Shown: positions 6,687 to 16,719, counted from the first letter of the stretch. The stretch: 64,000 bases of DNA from Bradyrhizobium aeschynomenes (GCF_013178945.1 NZ_JABFDM010000003.1:496001-560000), one strand, 5' to 3'. Translations and numbers: made by a program. Notes: a model not told the origin generated them from the letters alone.

Positions 6687-8021
6687 ATGCGATTAGAAGA
6701 AGCGGTCGATGCCTATCTCGGAGAATGGGTGGATGGTCACCCACCCGCAGGCGCGACCAAAGAGTGGTATCTTGAAGCGCTCAAAAAGACCCGTTCCGTT
6801 CTAAACATTCAGAGCGGATGGAATTCGATTAGCCGCGAGGGGGACAAGCATCTTTGGCTTGCCGCACGTCTGATTCTTGAACGGATGGGGGAGCAAAGAC
6901 GGGTAACCACGCAGACGGCCAGGCGCTGTTTAGTTGAGGCTCACTCGGCGCATTTGCCGAAAGCCAAGCGAACCGGCATCCTCTCGGAACATGCGGTTAT
7001 CGCTGGCGCGACCAAGCGAATTGCCGAATGTCCGCGGCCGAATGGTTTCTTCGTTATCCCCGTTCAGTTTGCCCCATCGGCCAAGAAAAGCCGGTTTCGT
7101 ATTGGCCCAGCCCTGATCCTGGCTAAGGCGGTGTTCGAAGCTGAGTATCAGTCAAAGATTGCAGCGGAGGCGGACGGCACTGACGGCTTCGGCGATCAAG
7201 CTGTGGCTGAATGGGCCACCTACTCTAGCCGCTATGACCATTTTATCGTGGTCGAAGTCCGCCGACACGAGACCAAAATGGCTTGGAAAGTGGCCCGAGA
7301 GGTCGCCGAGTATGTTCTCAACCTTATCCGTATGAAGTTCGGCTACCATCACATGGACGATGTCCGTGTCGGGAATGGCTTTGTTTGGGAAGAGTCACAG
7401 GTCCGCGTGCACTTCGGAGACAGCGGTACCGCGAACTTCAACTTGTCTAGAGGCCCCTGGGCAAGCCACCTGGATGATACGTGGGTCGACCATTTCCATG
7501 ATGATGTCGGAATGCATGCGCCATTGCTTGCGAGCCTGGCCTTCTGGATGGTTTCGGGAAACGACCCGCTGTCGCCGGTTCTGGAACGACTTCGTTATGC
7601 CAATACCCTGATCGCAGAGGCGTTCAGCGAGCCCCATGACCGCATTCGTTTGGTCAGACTTGTATCAGCCTTGGAAGCGCTGGCAGCCCTTCCAAACGAG
7701 AAGAAGTCTGAATCACTCGCATGGCGCTGCGCCTTTGCCGGTGGTTGGACCGACTGTGGCGCGGCTGTCGAAATCGTAGACGACGTCCGATTTGCATACG
7801 CTGTCCGAAATGCCGTGGTTCATGGTGATTCACCGGAGAACGACGACGCAATTGCAGCCTTCTATCGTCTGGAAAGGCATTTGGTACAGATTTACGTCGG
7901 CTTCTTGGTGATGCATGCCAGAGTGCAAAAGCACTATCGCCCAAGCCACGTCAGACATATTCGCCGAGCTTTTGATCGCCATCTGGAAAGCTTCTTTTGG
8001 AACGCGGACGAGGTCTGGTAG
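6687..8021 (+). CDS. HEPN-domain protein (Apea-like), putative RNase
   Basis: A 444-residue soluble protein. The C-terminal 150 residues form a helical domain with LVSALEALAAL and RNAVVHG (residues 374-380). That is the R-x4-H motif of HEPN ribonucleases, here of the Apea-like type. The first 280 residues are unassigned and probably sense the trigger or partner. HEPN proteins of this kind act in abortive infection and toxin systems by cleaving RNA. It sits between WGR and a helicase gene that points toward it, inside a defence cluster. The toxic role is inferred, not shown. Confidence 0.6.
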   Translation: MRLEEAVDAYLGEWVDGHPPAGATKEWYLEALKKTRSVLNIQSGWNSISREGDKHLWLAARLILERMGEQRRVTTQTARRCLVEAHSAHLPKAKRTGILSEHAVIAGATKRIAECPRPNGFFVIPVQFAPSAKKSRFRIGPALILAKAVFEAEYQSKIAAEADGTDGFGDQAVAEWATYSSRYDHFIVVEVRRHETKMAWKVAREVAEYVLNLIRMKFGYHHMDDVRVGNGFVWEESQVRVHFGDSGTANFNLSRGPWASHLDDTWVDHFHDDVGMHAPLLASLAFWMVSGNDPLSPVLERLRYANTLIAEAFSEPHDRIRLVRLVSALEALAALPNEKKSESLAWRCAFAGGWTDCGAAVEIVDDVRFAYAVRNAVVHGDSPENDDAIAAFYRLERHLVQIYVGFLVMHARVQKHYRPSHVRHIRRAFDRHLESFFWNADEVW

Positions 8022-8034
8022 GTCTACCGAGACG

Positions 8035-11000
8035 TCATTCCGAAACGATGACCCTGAAGCCAGCCGCTGCGGTTTTGAGCAGGTACGTTTCGGTCGTTGC
8101 GAGCAGCTTGAGGGCATCCTCGTTGATCGACGCTGCCGAAGCTCCAGGCTGCACAATGATCACTTCAAAATGCAAGGCAGCGCGACGGGACTTATCTTTG
8201 AAGTAGGCAAGCTTCTTTATATCGCCTTTCAGGAAGCGCGAGCTGCCTCCTCTCATCCACAGGTCGTGCCGGCGCTTAAGGTCATTGTAGAGACGCGGTA
8301 CGCCGCGGTGTTTGATGCTGACGGACTTTTGTGCTTGACCGCATAGTGTGTAAAAATTGCGGATATCCGCCGTTACTTTCCCGCCATGAGCATTCTTGCA
8401 GTGAACGAGGCAAAGGCTGATCGTGGTCTCGTCGATGTCCTTGAGCGCGACCAGGTCGGCTGCCTCGCCAGAGCCGTCATCGTTGAACACCAGCTCGAAA
8501 TCTGCTTGCAGTTGTTGAAACGTCTTGTACTGGATCGTATCCTTGGCACGGCTCTTTCCCATCGACTCGCGGTTCAACGGGATGCCCTTCCACGACCAAG
8601 ATTCCAGGCGTTCTACAGGAAAGTTGCCGGCATCGAGATTGGCGGGGATGTGGTAGCAGTTATACGAATACGTGCCGTCGGCGTAGCGGACGATAAAGGG
8701 GTCAGCGACCAGGTGTTCGATAAGCGGGAGCACCAGCTTATTCGATCGCTTGAAGAGGACATTTGGTCCTGAAATCTTGGTGTGTGAATAGCCCGCGACG
8801 ACCTGGTCCGAGATTGTCAGTCGATACGTGGAGCTGACGGTCTCTGACGATATGCAGATGTCTATCGCCCCGTCTGCGCTAACGGCGGCCACGTCCAGAT
8901 TGACAAGATAGAGCGGGACACTAACCCCATCAAAGATGACGAATTGGTCTGAATTCATCATCTGCGCATGTTCACCCCATTCGATGGCGATAGGGTGAGA
9001 GTTGTGAGGAGACGATAGTCGTATGGGCCTGAGAAAATCCCGGGTGATGTTCGGGGCGACAGTTTCCTCCGCAGAGACCTTCTTCCAGGTGCGGGCGCAC
9101 CACGCCACCCATTCGGAGAGTGTTCCGGCGTTTTGCTGCCACACCTTGCCCTTGCGTTCGGCTCCGCCCCAGAGAACGCGCTCGCCGTCTTCGTATCCGA
9201 GACAGGCAATATTGTTGAGTTTGGACTCGCGCTTCTCGATGCTTGCCAGTCCCTCGGTTACATTCGGACCGAAGTAGGCGGTAAAGCTGATTGCGCCAAC
9301 GCGTGACGAACCAAGGCTCTTTGCAAGCGGCAGTTGAACGTTGTTCAGAATCTGGAAGATGGGTGTTCCTGACAGGAGGCGCGCTGCGTCGCCGGTAACG
9401 TGGTTTGCCAGTTGTTCGGTGCGGAGTGCGTCGTAGTCGCTGGCGTAGATGAACAGCGCGTTGTTTGGCTTGTCCCACCACATCACGAGCAGATGGTAGC
9501 TGGTCTCCTCCAACGACTGGAAATTCCCCCAATCGACCGTATCCTCGCGATGGACGAGACCCACGAGCAGGTTTTGCGTCTTGTCGAGCGCATACCAGGT
9601 CTGGTCCTTGCCCTTGAGCACCTTCACGTAGTTTGTCGGGTCCCAGTCGGTGCATGACGTGCGGTAGATTTGTGTTGAAAGTCGCGGCCGCAAATTCCAA
9701 AGCGAGAGCTGCGCATGAAGCGTGCCTTTGCCTTTAAGGCCGGCTACCACATCCTGCAGGCGCAATTCCTGTTCGATCCGCTCCTCGCTCAGGCGACGAA
9801 TGATTTTGTCCCAGTCGGCGCCTTCGGCGTAAAGATTGCCGAGCTTCTTTTCGGCATCGGGGTCGGCGATGTTCGTGACGACTGTGGCCTCTCCAATGGT
9901 CTTGTCGTCACCCTTGCGCGTGATGCGCCCGATGAACTGGAGGGTTACTGCCAGAGATTTATGGGTGTCATGCAGGGCCGCAATCTTAAGGTTTGGCAGG
10001 TCGACGCCTTCTCCCAGCATGTCGACGCACACAACAATCCTGGAACCGTCCTTGCCCCGATCGTACAGCTGCGCGAGCGCCTTTTTGTTCGCGGCATCAC
10101 GACCTGGCCCGGAGTACACCAGAACAGGTTTCATTTCCGGCGCGAGCTTTTTGTAGTCACGCCAGACCTCTGCCGCACGCTCCTTGCTTTTGGTCCTGGC
10201 CATGAGGAGGTGGTCGAATCCGAATTCGTTGCGGTCTCTCCGCAGGACTGCGACGGCTTCGGCCGCAATCGCGCGGTCTCGCGCCTCCGGATCGCCGAAT
10301 TCCTCGATGCTGCGGAGATTGATTGGGCGGTAGTAACCGGCCTGCTGGGCGTCTCCGAGCTTGAAATTGAAGATGATCTTGCCGTCGACCTTGCGTTCGT
10401 CGCGGCGGAAAGGGGTCGCCGTAAATTGCAGGATCTTCTTCTGCTCGAAGCGGTCCCTAATCTCCTTCCAGGTCGCTGCAGTAATGTGGTGTGCCTCATC
10501 GACCACCAGCATCGAACACCGCTTTAAAAGCCGTTCCAGTGCGTCCGGCGCAGAGGCCTTCAGAATGTCTGGTGTCGCGACGATGACATTGGACGTGTCG
10601 ACGAGGCGATCAGCCGAGGCAACACTCTCGATGCCTTTAGTGATTTTCGCGACAAACGGCCGAGCGAGTTCGAGGGGAATGACGCCAGCCGCCGGCAGCA
10701 CGCCCAATTTAGAAAACTTCGCCGCAATCTGCGCCCTTAGGATGGAGCTTGGGACCAAGACCAGCATCTTGCTTTCGCGGCCATAGACGTGTGTGGCCAG
10801 CATGGTTTCGGTCTTGCCGGTACCAGTGGGCAACACGACCGTGGCCGGCTCAAACTCCGAACCGACCGAGAAATGAGCTGCGATTGCGTGGAGAGCACCG
10901 ACCTGTGGCAGCCGCAGTCCTGGCGCGTCGGTCTTTAAGTCTTCAACAGCGAACGTAAACCTGTTCCGCCAAGAGGCGAGCACCTTATCAGGAGCGTCGG

Positions 11001-11328
11001 CCCAGGTGGCGAGCTCGCCGAGCCGGTCCCATTTCAACTCCAGAGGGGAGAGGCCATTTCCATATTGTGCAGGGTCGACCGCGGTCAGAACAGGGAGTGG
11101 GCTATCAATGCGATGTACTTTCGGTGCACGGATGAGCATCTCGAAGAAGGGGGCCGACAGTCCGAGCTTGATCAGGTCGTGCCCGGGGTACTGCGAATCG
11201 AAAAATTGGGCCGATACCGTGGTCCGGGGGAAAACGGTCTGAGTAACGGCGTTTTTGCCGACGGTGATTCGTCGCTCCGCTACGGCCGGCAGAATGACCG
11301 GACGCGTCCACTTGCTAAAGAAGCTCAC
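8035..11328 (-). CDS. SF2 DEAD/DEAH-box helicase with C-terminal PD-(D/E)xK-like nuclease
   Basis: About 1,097 residues. Helicase motifs are clear: LPTGTGKTE (motif I), LVVDEAHH (II), FTATPFRRD (III) and QFIGRITRKG (VI). A roughly 500-residue middle region has no motif I know. Near the C-terminus, GSGEAADLVAL followed by LVHCKNA and YTLCGQAQKS fits a restriction-type nuclease core (Glu/Asp, then xCK). GTG 11328 is preferred over GTG 11469 because the latter leaves only 40 bases for a divergent promoter with the DUF3800 gene. It is convergent with the HEPN gene. DNA restriction or unwinding of foreign DNA is the likely role. Confidence 0.75.
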   Translation of the reverse strand: MSFFSKWTRPVILPAVAERRITVGKNAVTQTVFPRTTVSAQFFDSQYPGHDLIKLGLSAPFFEMLIRAPKVHRIDSPLPVLTAVDPAQYGNGLSPLELKWDRLGELATWADAPDKVLASWRNRFTFAVEDLKTDAPGLRLPQVGALHAIAAHFSVGSEFEPATVVLPTGTGKTETMLATHVYGRESKMLVLVPSSILRAQIAAKFSKLGVLPAAGVIPLELARPFVAKITKGIESVASADRLVDTSNVIVATPDILKASAPDALERLLKRCSMLVVDEAHHITAATWKEIRDRFEQKKILQFTATPFRRDERKVDGKIIFNFKLGDAQQAGYYRPINLRSIEEFGDPEARDRAIAAEAVAVLRRDRNEFGFDHLLMARTKSKERAAEVWRDYKKLAPEMKPVLVYSGPGRDAANKKALAQLYDRGKDGSRIVVCVDMLGEGVDLPNLKIAALHDTHKSLAVTLQFIGRITRKGDDKTIGEATVVTNIADPDAEKKLGNLYAEGADWDKIIRRLSEERIEQELRLQDVVAGLKGKGTLHAQLSLWNLRPRLSTQIYRTSCTDWDPTNYVKVLKGKDQTWYALDKTQNLLVGLVHREDTVDWGNFQSLEETSYHLLVMWWDKPNNALFIYASDYDALRTEQLANHVTGDAARLLSGTPIFQILNNVQLPLAKSLGSSRVGAISFTAYFGPNVTEGLASIEKRESKLNNIACLGYEDGERVLWGGAERKGKVWQQNAGTLSEWVAWCARTWKKVSAEETVAPNITRDFLRPIRLSSPHNSHPIAIEWGEHAQMMNSDQFVIFDGVSVPLYLVNLDVAAVSADGAIDICISSETVSSTYRLTISDQVVAGYSHTKISGPNVLFKRSNKLVLPLIEHLVADPFIVRYADGTYSYNCYHIPANLDAGNFPVERLESWSWKGIPLNRESMGKSRAKDTIQYKTFQQLQADFELVFNDDGSGEAADLVALKDIDETTISLCLVHCKNAHGGKVTADIRNFYTLCGQAQKSVSIKHRGVPRLYNDLKRRHDLWMRGGSSRFLKGDIKKLAYFKDKSRRAALHFEVIIVQPGASAASINEDALKLLATTETYLLKTAAAGFRVIVSE

Positions 11329-11509
11329 GCCCGGCAGTGCCCCCGGTTCTCGTTTGCGCCTGTGGTGATTCCATGGGATGACATTACTCCGGAAGAGCGA
11401 ACTTGAGGAGAATGCCCGGCCAGGCTGTGGATGGCCGACGACGGCAAAAGCCGATTGTTTATGAGCCACCTGAGCTGCCGGCGGCGCCGACCAGGGCTAG
11501 TATCTGCAA

Positions 11510-12205
11510 ATGGATTTCAGCGAATACATTGTCTATATCGACGAGAGCGGCGACCATAGCCTAACCAGCATCAACCCGGATCATCCGGTTTTTGCCCTGG
11601 CGTTCTGCGTGGTCGAGAAAGCCAAATACATCGATAAAGTCGTGCCGGCGTTTCAGCGCCTGAAGTTCGATTTCTGGGGCCACGACAGCGTCGTCCTGCG
11701 CGGCCATGAAATCCGCAAGGCGACCGGCGACTTCAACATCCTGCTCAATGCCAAAACCCGCACGTCCTTCATCGACCGCGTGACCCAGCTCATTGGAGAG
11801 GCTGAATTCACGCTCATTGCGACGGTCATAGACAAGGCCGCACACGTCAAGAAGTACAGCGCACCGGCCGACCAGTACAGCATTGCTCTAGGGTTCTGCA
11901 TCGAACGTCTGCAACGCTTCCTGATCGATAAGGGGCAGACGAACCTGCAGACCCATCTGCAAGTGGAATGCCGTGGCAAGGCCGAGGACGCGAAGCTTGA
12001 GCTGGAGTTTCGGCGGATCTGCGACGGGCAGAACGCCGTCGGGAAAATGCAGAACGTTGAAATCCGCTTTATGGATAAGAAGCATAATTCGACCGGGCTG
12101 CAACTGTCCGTGGGGTATAATGGCCTGCCGCAGCGTGCGAAGGTCACCCATTTCATCAAGCATGGTGGTCTTCGGTTCGACCTCCTGGACTACTTAAGGC
12201 TGTAA
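11510..12205 (+). CDS. DUF3800-domain protein
   Basis: A 231-residue protein opening EYIVYIDESGDHSL, the hallmark of DUF3800, an RNase H-like fold with an acidic putative active site (Asp-Glu here). HDSVVLRGHEIRK is the second conserved segment. The family end normally reads LQLADL with a further acidic residue. Here it reads GLQLSVGYNGLPQ, and another frame continues with a plausible tail, so the last 40 residues may be frameshifted. It is divergent from the helicase-nuclease and followed 83 bases later by gajA. Confidence 0.7.
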   Translation: MDFSEYIVYIDESGDHSLTSINPDHPVFALAFCVVEKAKYIDKVVPAFQRLKFDFWGHDSVVLRGHEIRKATGDFNILLNAKTRTSFIDRVTQLIGEAEFTLIATVIDKAAHVKKYSAPADQYSIALGFCIERLQRFLIDKGQTNLQTHLQVECRGKAEDAKLELEFRRICDGQNAVGKMQNVEIRFMDKKHNSTGLQLSVGYNGLPQRAKVTHFIKHGGLRFDLLDYLRL

Positions 12206-12288
12206 ATCAGACGATTATCTCGTGAGTTTAGCTCGTCAGCATGCGAAAGTGGTGGCGTTCGCCGACAGAGTTAGCGCTGGGGGATGGA

Positions 12289-14109
12289 ATGCAGCTAAGC
12301 CGTGTTGTCATCAAGAATTATCGGTCACTCAAATTCATTGACGTCCGGGTGGCGGAGCGAACTACCTGTGTCGTCGGGGAAAATAATACCGGCAAGTCGA
12401 ACCTCATTCAGGCTTTGCGCCTGTGCCTCGACGTAAACCTGTCGTCTGCGTACCGCGCCCTCGTTAAAGACGACGTGCATTGCGACGTCGACCAACGACA
12501 GCCCTTTCAGGTCTTGATTGGGGTGGAGTTCACAGGGTTTCAGGGGCGTGACAACGAAGAAGCCATGTTGCACGGCACCCAGATCGGGCCGGATCAAGCA
12601 CGCCTGTTCTATCGCTTCAGGCCCAAGCGAGCCGCGCGAGAAGCCATCAGCCTGAGGACACGGCGGCCTGACACCCTCACTCTCGCGGACTACGCATGGG
12701 AGTTGGTCGGTGGCGGCAATCCCGCAGTTGAGTTGAGACAGATCGAATGGGACACGGAGAACGACGCGCTTGGCGCCACCACCGTGAGCCTTCAATACCT
12801 GCAGTCGTTTCTGGTCGTCTATCTCCATGCCTTGCGCGATGTCGAAAACGATTTGCGCCAGCCACGGCAATCCCCGTTGGCCCGGTTAATCGACGCCAGC
12901 GCGATCAGCGAGAACGAGCAGGCAGCTCTCATTGAAGCCATCCAGGCCGCGAACGATACGATCGAGGGTTCGCCCACCGTCCAAGCGATTTCGCGGGCGA
13001 TCGATACGGCCCTCAAAGAGGTAACCGGGCCGGCTTTCAGCCTCGACGTGGAACTGGGTCTGTCCGCCCCTTCATTTCAATCCATTGTACGAAACCTGAA
13101 CGTGCTCTTGAGCAGTACGGCCATGCAGCGGTTCGAACCCCGCCGCAACGGTCTCGGTCTCAACAATGTCCTCTATATCTCTATTCTGATTGAGTATTTC
13201 CGCAAGCGGGCTGCGATTGGCCGCTCTTCCGGCGAGCTAATCTTAATCGAAGAGCCGGAGGCGCATCTACACCCCCAGCTCCAACTTACGCTACTTGAGG
13301 CGCTGCGCGCGTTGCCGTTTCAATCATTTTTGACCACTCACAGCCCGAACATCGCGTCCAAGGCGGCGCTGAGCTCGTTCATTCTTCTGACCAACACAGG
13401 AGCGACAGCCCCGTTCGCCGGCACAATCGCTGCAAATGCTGATCTTGCGGAAGAAGATGTTGGAGACCTCGAACGCTATCTTGACGCTACGAAATCAAGC
13501 CTGCTCTTCGCGCGAAAAATTATGCTTGTCGAAGGCGCGGCCGAAGCCTTGTTGATACCGCCCCTCGTGAAGGCAATTCTAGGCGTCGACCTTGAGCGCG
13601 AGGGCATCTCAGTCGTCGCCATTCATGGCGTCCATTTCGATGTATTCGCCAAACTCTTCAGTGCGGGTTGCCTGCCGAAAAGATGCGCCATCGTCGCGGA
13701 TGCCGATCTCGATCCAGCTGAAGCCAACGACGTTGCCCACGCTGGCGTCGAGGCGGACGGGGCTGACCAGGACGACGATCAGCCCGTTAGGCCGGACTTG
13801 GCCGCTCTAGAAAACGCTTATGTGAGGGTCTTTCTTGGCGATACGACCTTCGAGCGCGAAATCACAACCGACGGCAATCTCGCCATGCTCGAAGCTGCCG
13901 CGCGCGCGCTCGGCGCGCCCCGTATCGCTCGAAAAATATCTAACGCAGAGTTTTTGGGAGTCGACGAGGAGTTGAAGGACGCTGTCCTGCGAACGGCCAA
14001 ACGGTTTGGAAAAGGTCGGTTCGCGCAAGTCGCGGCTCGGCATGTCGGGCAGGCGACGGAGCTTCCGGATTACATTGGAGAGGCCGTCGATTGGTTGCGT
14101 GAAGCATGA
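12289..14109 (+). CDS. gajA: Gabija GajA: OLD-family ATPase-TOPRIM endonuclease
   Basis: About 606 residues from ATG 12289, preferred over 12241 because of the GGGGGA ribosome site just before it. ABC-type ATPase: VVGENNTGKSN (Walker A, residues 28-38), LILIEEPEAHLHPQ (Walker B) and FLTTHSPN (switch His). A TOPRIM domain follows: IMLVEGAAEALLIP (catalytic Glu) and CAIVADADLDP (DxD). GajA nicks DNA sequence-specifically when nucleotides fall during phage attack. The stop overlaps the helicase start (ATGA), the usual coupled gajA-gajB layout. Confidence 0.88.
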   Translation: MQLSRVVIKNYRSLKFIDVRVAERTTCVVGENNTGKSNLIQALRLCLDVNLSSAYRALVKDDVHCDVDQRQPFQVLIGVEFTGFQGRDNEEAMLHGTQIGPDQARLFYRFRPKRAAREAISLRTRRPDTLTLADYAWELVGGGNPAVELRQIEWDTENDALGATTVSLQYLQSFLVVYLHALRDVENDLRQPRQSPLARLIDASAISENEQAALIEAIQAANDTIEGSPTVQAISRAIDTALKEVTGPAFSLDVELGLSAPSFQSIVRNLNVLLSSTAMQRFEPRRNGLGLNNVLYISILIEYFRKRAAIGRSSGELILIEEPEAHLHPQLQLTLLEALRALPFQSFLTTHSPNIASKAALSSFILLTNTGATAPFAGTIAANADLAEEDVGDLERYLDATKSSLLFARKIMLVEGAAEALLIPPLVKAILGVDLEREGISVVAIHGVHFDVFAKLFSAGCLPKRCAIVADADLDPAEANDVAHAGVEADGADQDDDQPVRPDLAALENAYVRVFLGDTTFEREITTDGNLAMLEAAARALGAPRIARKISNAEFLGVDEELKDAVLRTAKRFGKGRFAQVAARHVGQATELPDYIGEAVDWLREA

Positions 14110-15860
14110 GCCTGACCATCGAACAGCGCGATGCTGTCGCGTGCGAAGATAACATCCTGCTTACAGCGTGTCCCGGCAGCGGAAAGACACGGACGATCAC
14201 AGCACGCCTCGCGCAGGAGATCGAAAAGCTGCGGGGAAGCGCGCAAGCGGTCGCTTGCATCACTTACACCAATGCGGCCGTTCAGGAAATTGAGCAGCGG
14301 CTGGCCGCGCACCTGCTCGACGGTGATGAGCAACACTTTGTCGTTTCAACGATTCATTCGTTCTGCTTGAGCGAAGTGTTGCGCCCGTTTGCGTGGCTGG
14401 TGCCGGGCTTCGCCGGTTCCATGCGGGTGCTCACCCGTGACCGCCCGGAATTTGAAGAAATCGCGCGTTGGGCGGCTGAACAGGTAAACCTGCTGCAACT
14501 CCGGGCAGCTGATTTCGAGGCATTTGCTTCCCTCAGTTTAGACGTCCATGGAAACTTGATCGGGGTTGCGCTCGGCAACGAACCCGTTAGGCGTGCCGCC
14601 CCGTACTTCTGGCAAAAATGCGCTGAGCTGGGCTTCGTCGATTTCGCCAACATTATTTATAAATCGCATTGCCTTTTGCGCGATCATAGCATGATTGCTC
14701 ATTCGCTTTCTTGTCGCTTTTCGAGTTTTCTTATCGACGAATTTCAGGACACGACCGAACTTCAGATCGAAATCTTGAAGCACATTCACTCCCAGGGACG
14801 GTCGCGGATTTTCGCTGTGGGCGATCCGGCTCAATCGATCTTCGGCTTCACGGGCGCGCGGCCGGAACTCATTCAGCCATTCGCTGCACATATTGGCGCA
14901 AGATCGGATTTATCGCTGACGGGCAACTTCCGATCCAGCCCGCCTATCGTGACCCACGCGGAGCGCCTTGTTCCGCGCGTACCGGCGATGCAGAGTGTCG
15001 GGCAGAACCGCACCATCCGCATCGAGCCATCCCTTATCCAGACCAGCGGAACATTTGAGGCCATCACCGAGCACTTCCTTCCGCTATTGGCGGATGAGGG
15101 GATTGAGTTCGGCGACGCAGCTATTCTCGCCCGAGAATGGGCGCCCTTGTTTCCGCTCTCTCGCCAGCTGAGAGAGTTCGGTGTGCCAGTTGTTGGCCCT
15201 GGCGCGAGGCCGTATCGCCGATCCCGTCTCTTCGCCTCGCTCGCGGAACAGCTTTGCGGCTACATCGTAGATCCCGGAGCGCACAATATCCGCCAGCTTG
15301 AGCGGGCACTGTTTCACGCGGTGCAGGATGCGACCGCGAGGGTCTGCTTCGAAATCTTTACATACGGCGGACGTGTCACGCTCGTTCGGCTGCTGCGCGA
15401 GGCATCGCGCCTAGCGCAATCAGGCGGGGCGGTCCAATGGCTTGAAGCGATGTCGCAAGCGACGGGCGATATCCTGCAGCGCGATGGACTGATCGATCAG
15501 GCACATGCTGGGTTGTTTTACGCCTCCGTTCAGGAGATGAAGGCCGACATGCGAGGCCAGAACGTTGACCTTGCCAACCTGACCATCGAGGACCTGGGTC
15601 TGTTTGCGTCGCCTGATCGGGCCGTCCGCCTGACGACGATCCATAATTCCAAGGGGCGCGAATATGGTGCAGTCGCGCTTATCAATCTACGCGAGGGCCG
15701 GTTCCCTCATTTCCGCGCGGAGGACATGGATGCTGAGAAACGGCTCTTCTATGTGGCGGTAACGCGAGCGGAACGCATCCTGATGTACGTCGCCGAGCCG
15801 GACCGTTGGGGAAATCCGCCGTCCCGGTTTCTCGGACGAGACGGCGTCGGGCTTGTTTGA
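14106..15860 (+). CDS. gajB: Gabija GajB: UvrD/Rep-like helicase
   Basis: 584 residues with SF1 helicase motifs: LTACPGSGKTRTI (motif I), ITYTNAAVQEI (Ia), FLIDEFQDTTE (II), AVGDPAQSIFGFTGA (III), LTGNFRSS (IV), TIHNSKGREY (V) and RLFYVAVTRAE (VI). In Gabija the helicase docks on the GajA tetramer and helps detect DNA ends or nucleotide depletion. The ATG overlaps the gajA stop by four bases. Length is slightly above the roughly 500 residues usual for GajB. No gene follows for 1 kb. Confidence 0.88.
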   Translation: MSLTIEQRDAVACEDNILLTACPGSGKTRTITARLAQEIEKLRGSAQAVACITYTNAAVQEIEQRLAAHLLDGDEQHFVVSTIHSFCLSEVLRPFAWLVPGFAGSMRVLTRDRPEFEEIARWAAEQVNLLQLRAADFEAFASLSLDVHGNLIGVALGNEPVRRAAPYFWQKCAELGFVDFANIIYKSHCLLRDHSMIAHSLSCRFSSFLIDEFQDTTELQIEILKHIHSQGRSRIFAVGDPAQSIFGFTGARPELIQPFAAHIGARSDLSLTGNFRSSPPIVTHAERLVPRVPAMQSVGQNRTIRIEPSLIQTSGTFEAITEHFLPLLADEGIEFGDAAILAREWAPLFPLSRQLREFGVPVVGPGARPYRRSRLFASLAEQLCGYIVDPGAHNIRQLERALFHAVQDATARVCFEIFTYGGRVTLVRLLREASRLAQSGGAVQWLEAMSQATGDILQRDGLIDQAHAGLFYASVQEMKADMRGQNVDLANLTIEDLGLFASPDRAVRLTTIHNSKGREYGAVALINLREGRFPHFRAEDMDAEKRLFYVAVTRAERILMYVAEPDRWGNPPSRFLGRDGVGLV

Positions 15861-16172
15861 AATCTCTCTATCAACTCTCCGACAACCATGGGGACACCCT
15901 GCCGTTTTGGCAACGTCGAACCAGCTAAATCGCACACTCGATCGTCGCTCTTCGCCTTAGCCTGCGGTGGGACGCAATTTGCCGTCATCGCCAATTTCGA
16001 GCGGTGTTCGCCAGACCTGGGCTAAGTAGTCGTCAGTTCTAACCAGGAACGATGCATCGCAGTGGTCTTCCGGTTTCAGTGTGGTCAAAAACATGCAGAC
16101 CAGGAGCGCGTAAGCGAAACGCCTGACGAGCAAACCGGCGTGACCTATCCCACGGCTGTCGAGTGAGAAATT

Positions 16173-16202
16173 GCGCCGGAGCTACTCTCGCAGCTCCGGC
16201 GC
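16173..16202. repeat. 11-bp perfect inverted repeat
   Basis: GCGCCGGAGCT at 16173-16183 is mirrored by AGCTCCGGCGC at 16192-16202 around an 8-base loop. There is no T-run on either side, so it is not a standard intrinsic terminator. It sits 12 bases before a second, even stronger hairpin. Confidence 0.7.
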
Positions 16203-16214
16203 CGTATTGAGATT

Positions 16215-16247
16215 TTCGGCCGCGCGCCTGACCGGCGCGCGGCCGAA
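16215..16247. repeat. 14-bp perfect inverted repeat
   Basis: TTCGGCCGCGCGCC at 16215-16228 pairs perfectly with GGCGCGCGGCCGAA at 16234-16247 around the loop TGACC. The extremely GC-rich stem could act as a transcription or replication-fork barrier, an RNA processing site, or a palindromic target for insertion elements. It is paired with the hairpin at 16173-16202. Confidence 0.7.
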
Positions 16248-16719
16248 CGGTTACCGAGACGGTGTAACGCCACATCAGTGACCGCGTAACGCAATCGCCC
16301 AACCTTCGTGTGACGTGGGAACGCGAGTCCGAGCCGGCTGTTGACCGCCAGTTGGCGGAATCCAAATCGATGCCGCCCGTCTCGACCAGCGATGATTTTG
16401 TCACCTCTGGCCGGGACGTTGTCATGAATTGAGCGACACGATCGGCTGGGCAGGCAACGCCGAGTCCTCTGCAATCCGGCAGTCGTCACCAATAGTCTGG
16501 CTTGCGTTGGTTTCGAGGCGACGTGGTGGCGGTCGGTTCGCGTACGTCTGAAATCCCTCGACCGCTGCGGCCTTCGTCGTGTCCCTATGCGGCGTCAGAT
16601 CCGGTCGTCATGGGTGTCTAACGTCCGTGTGTCAGTCCTGCCGCCTCCGACGCGACCTCGAATGGGCTGATCGGGCCGAGGGCCGGCCAAAGCCTCGATC
16701 GCCTGCCCGCAACGGCTAC

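Noticed and set aside
8035..12205. Assigning the helicase plus DUF3800 to Hachiman
   Set aside because: Hachiman has a DUF1837 (HamA) partner, not DUF3800, and the helicase here has its own nuclease-like end.
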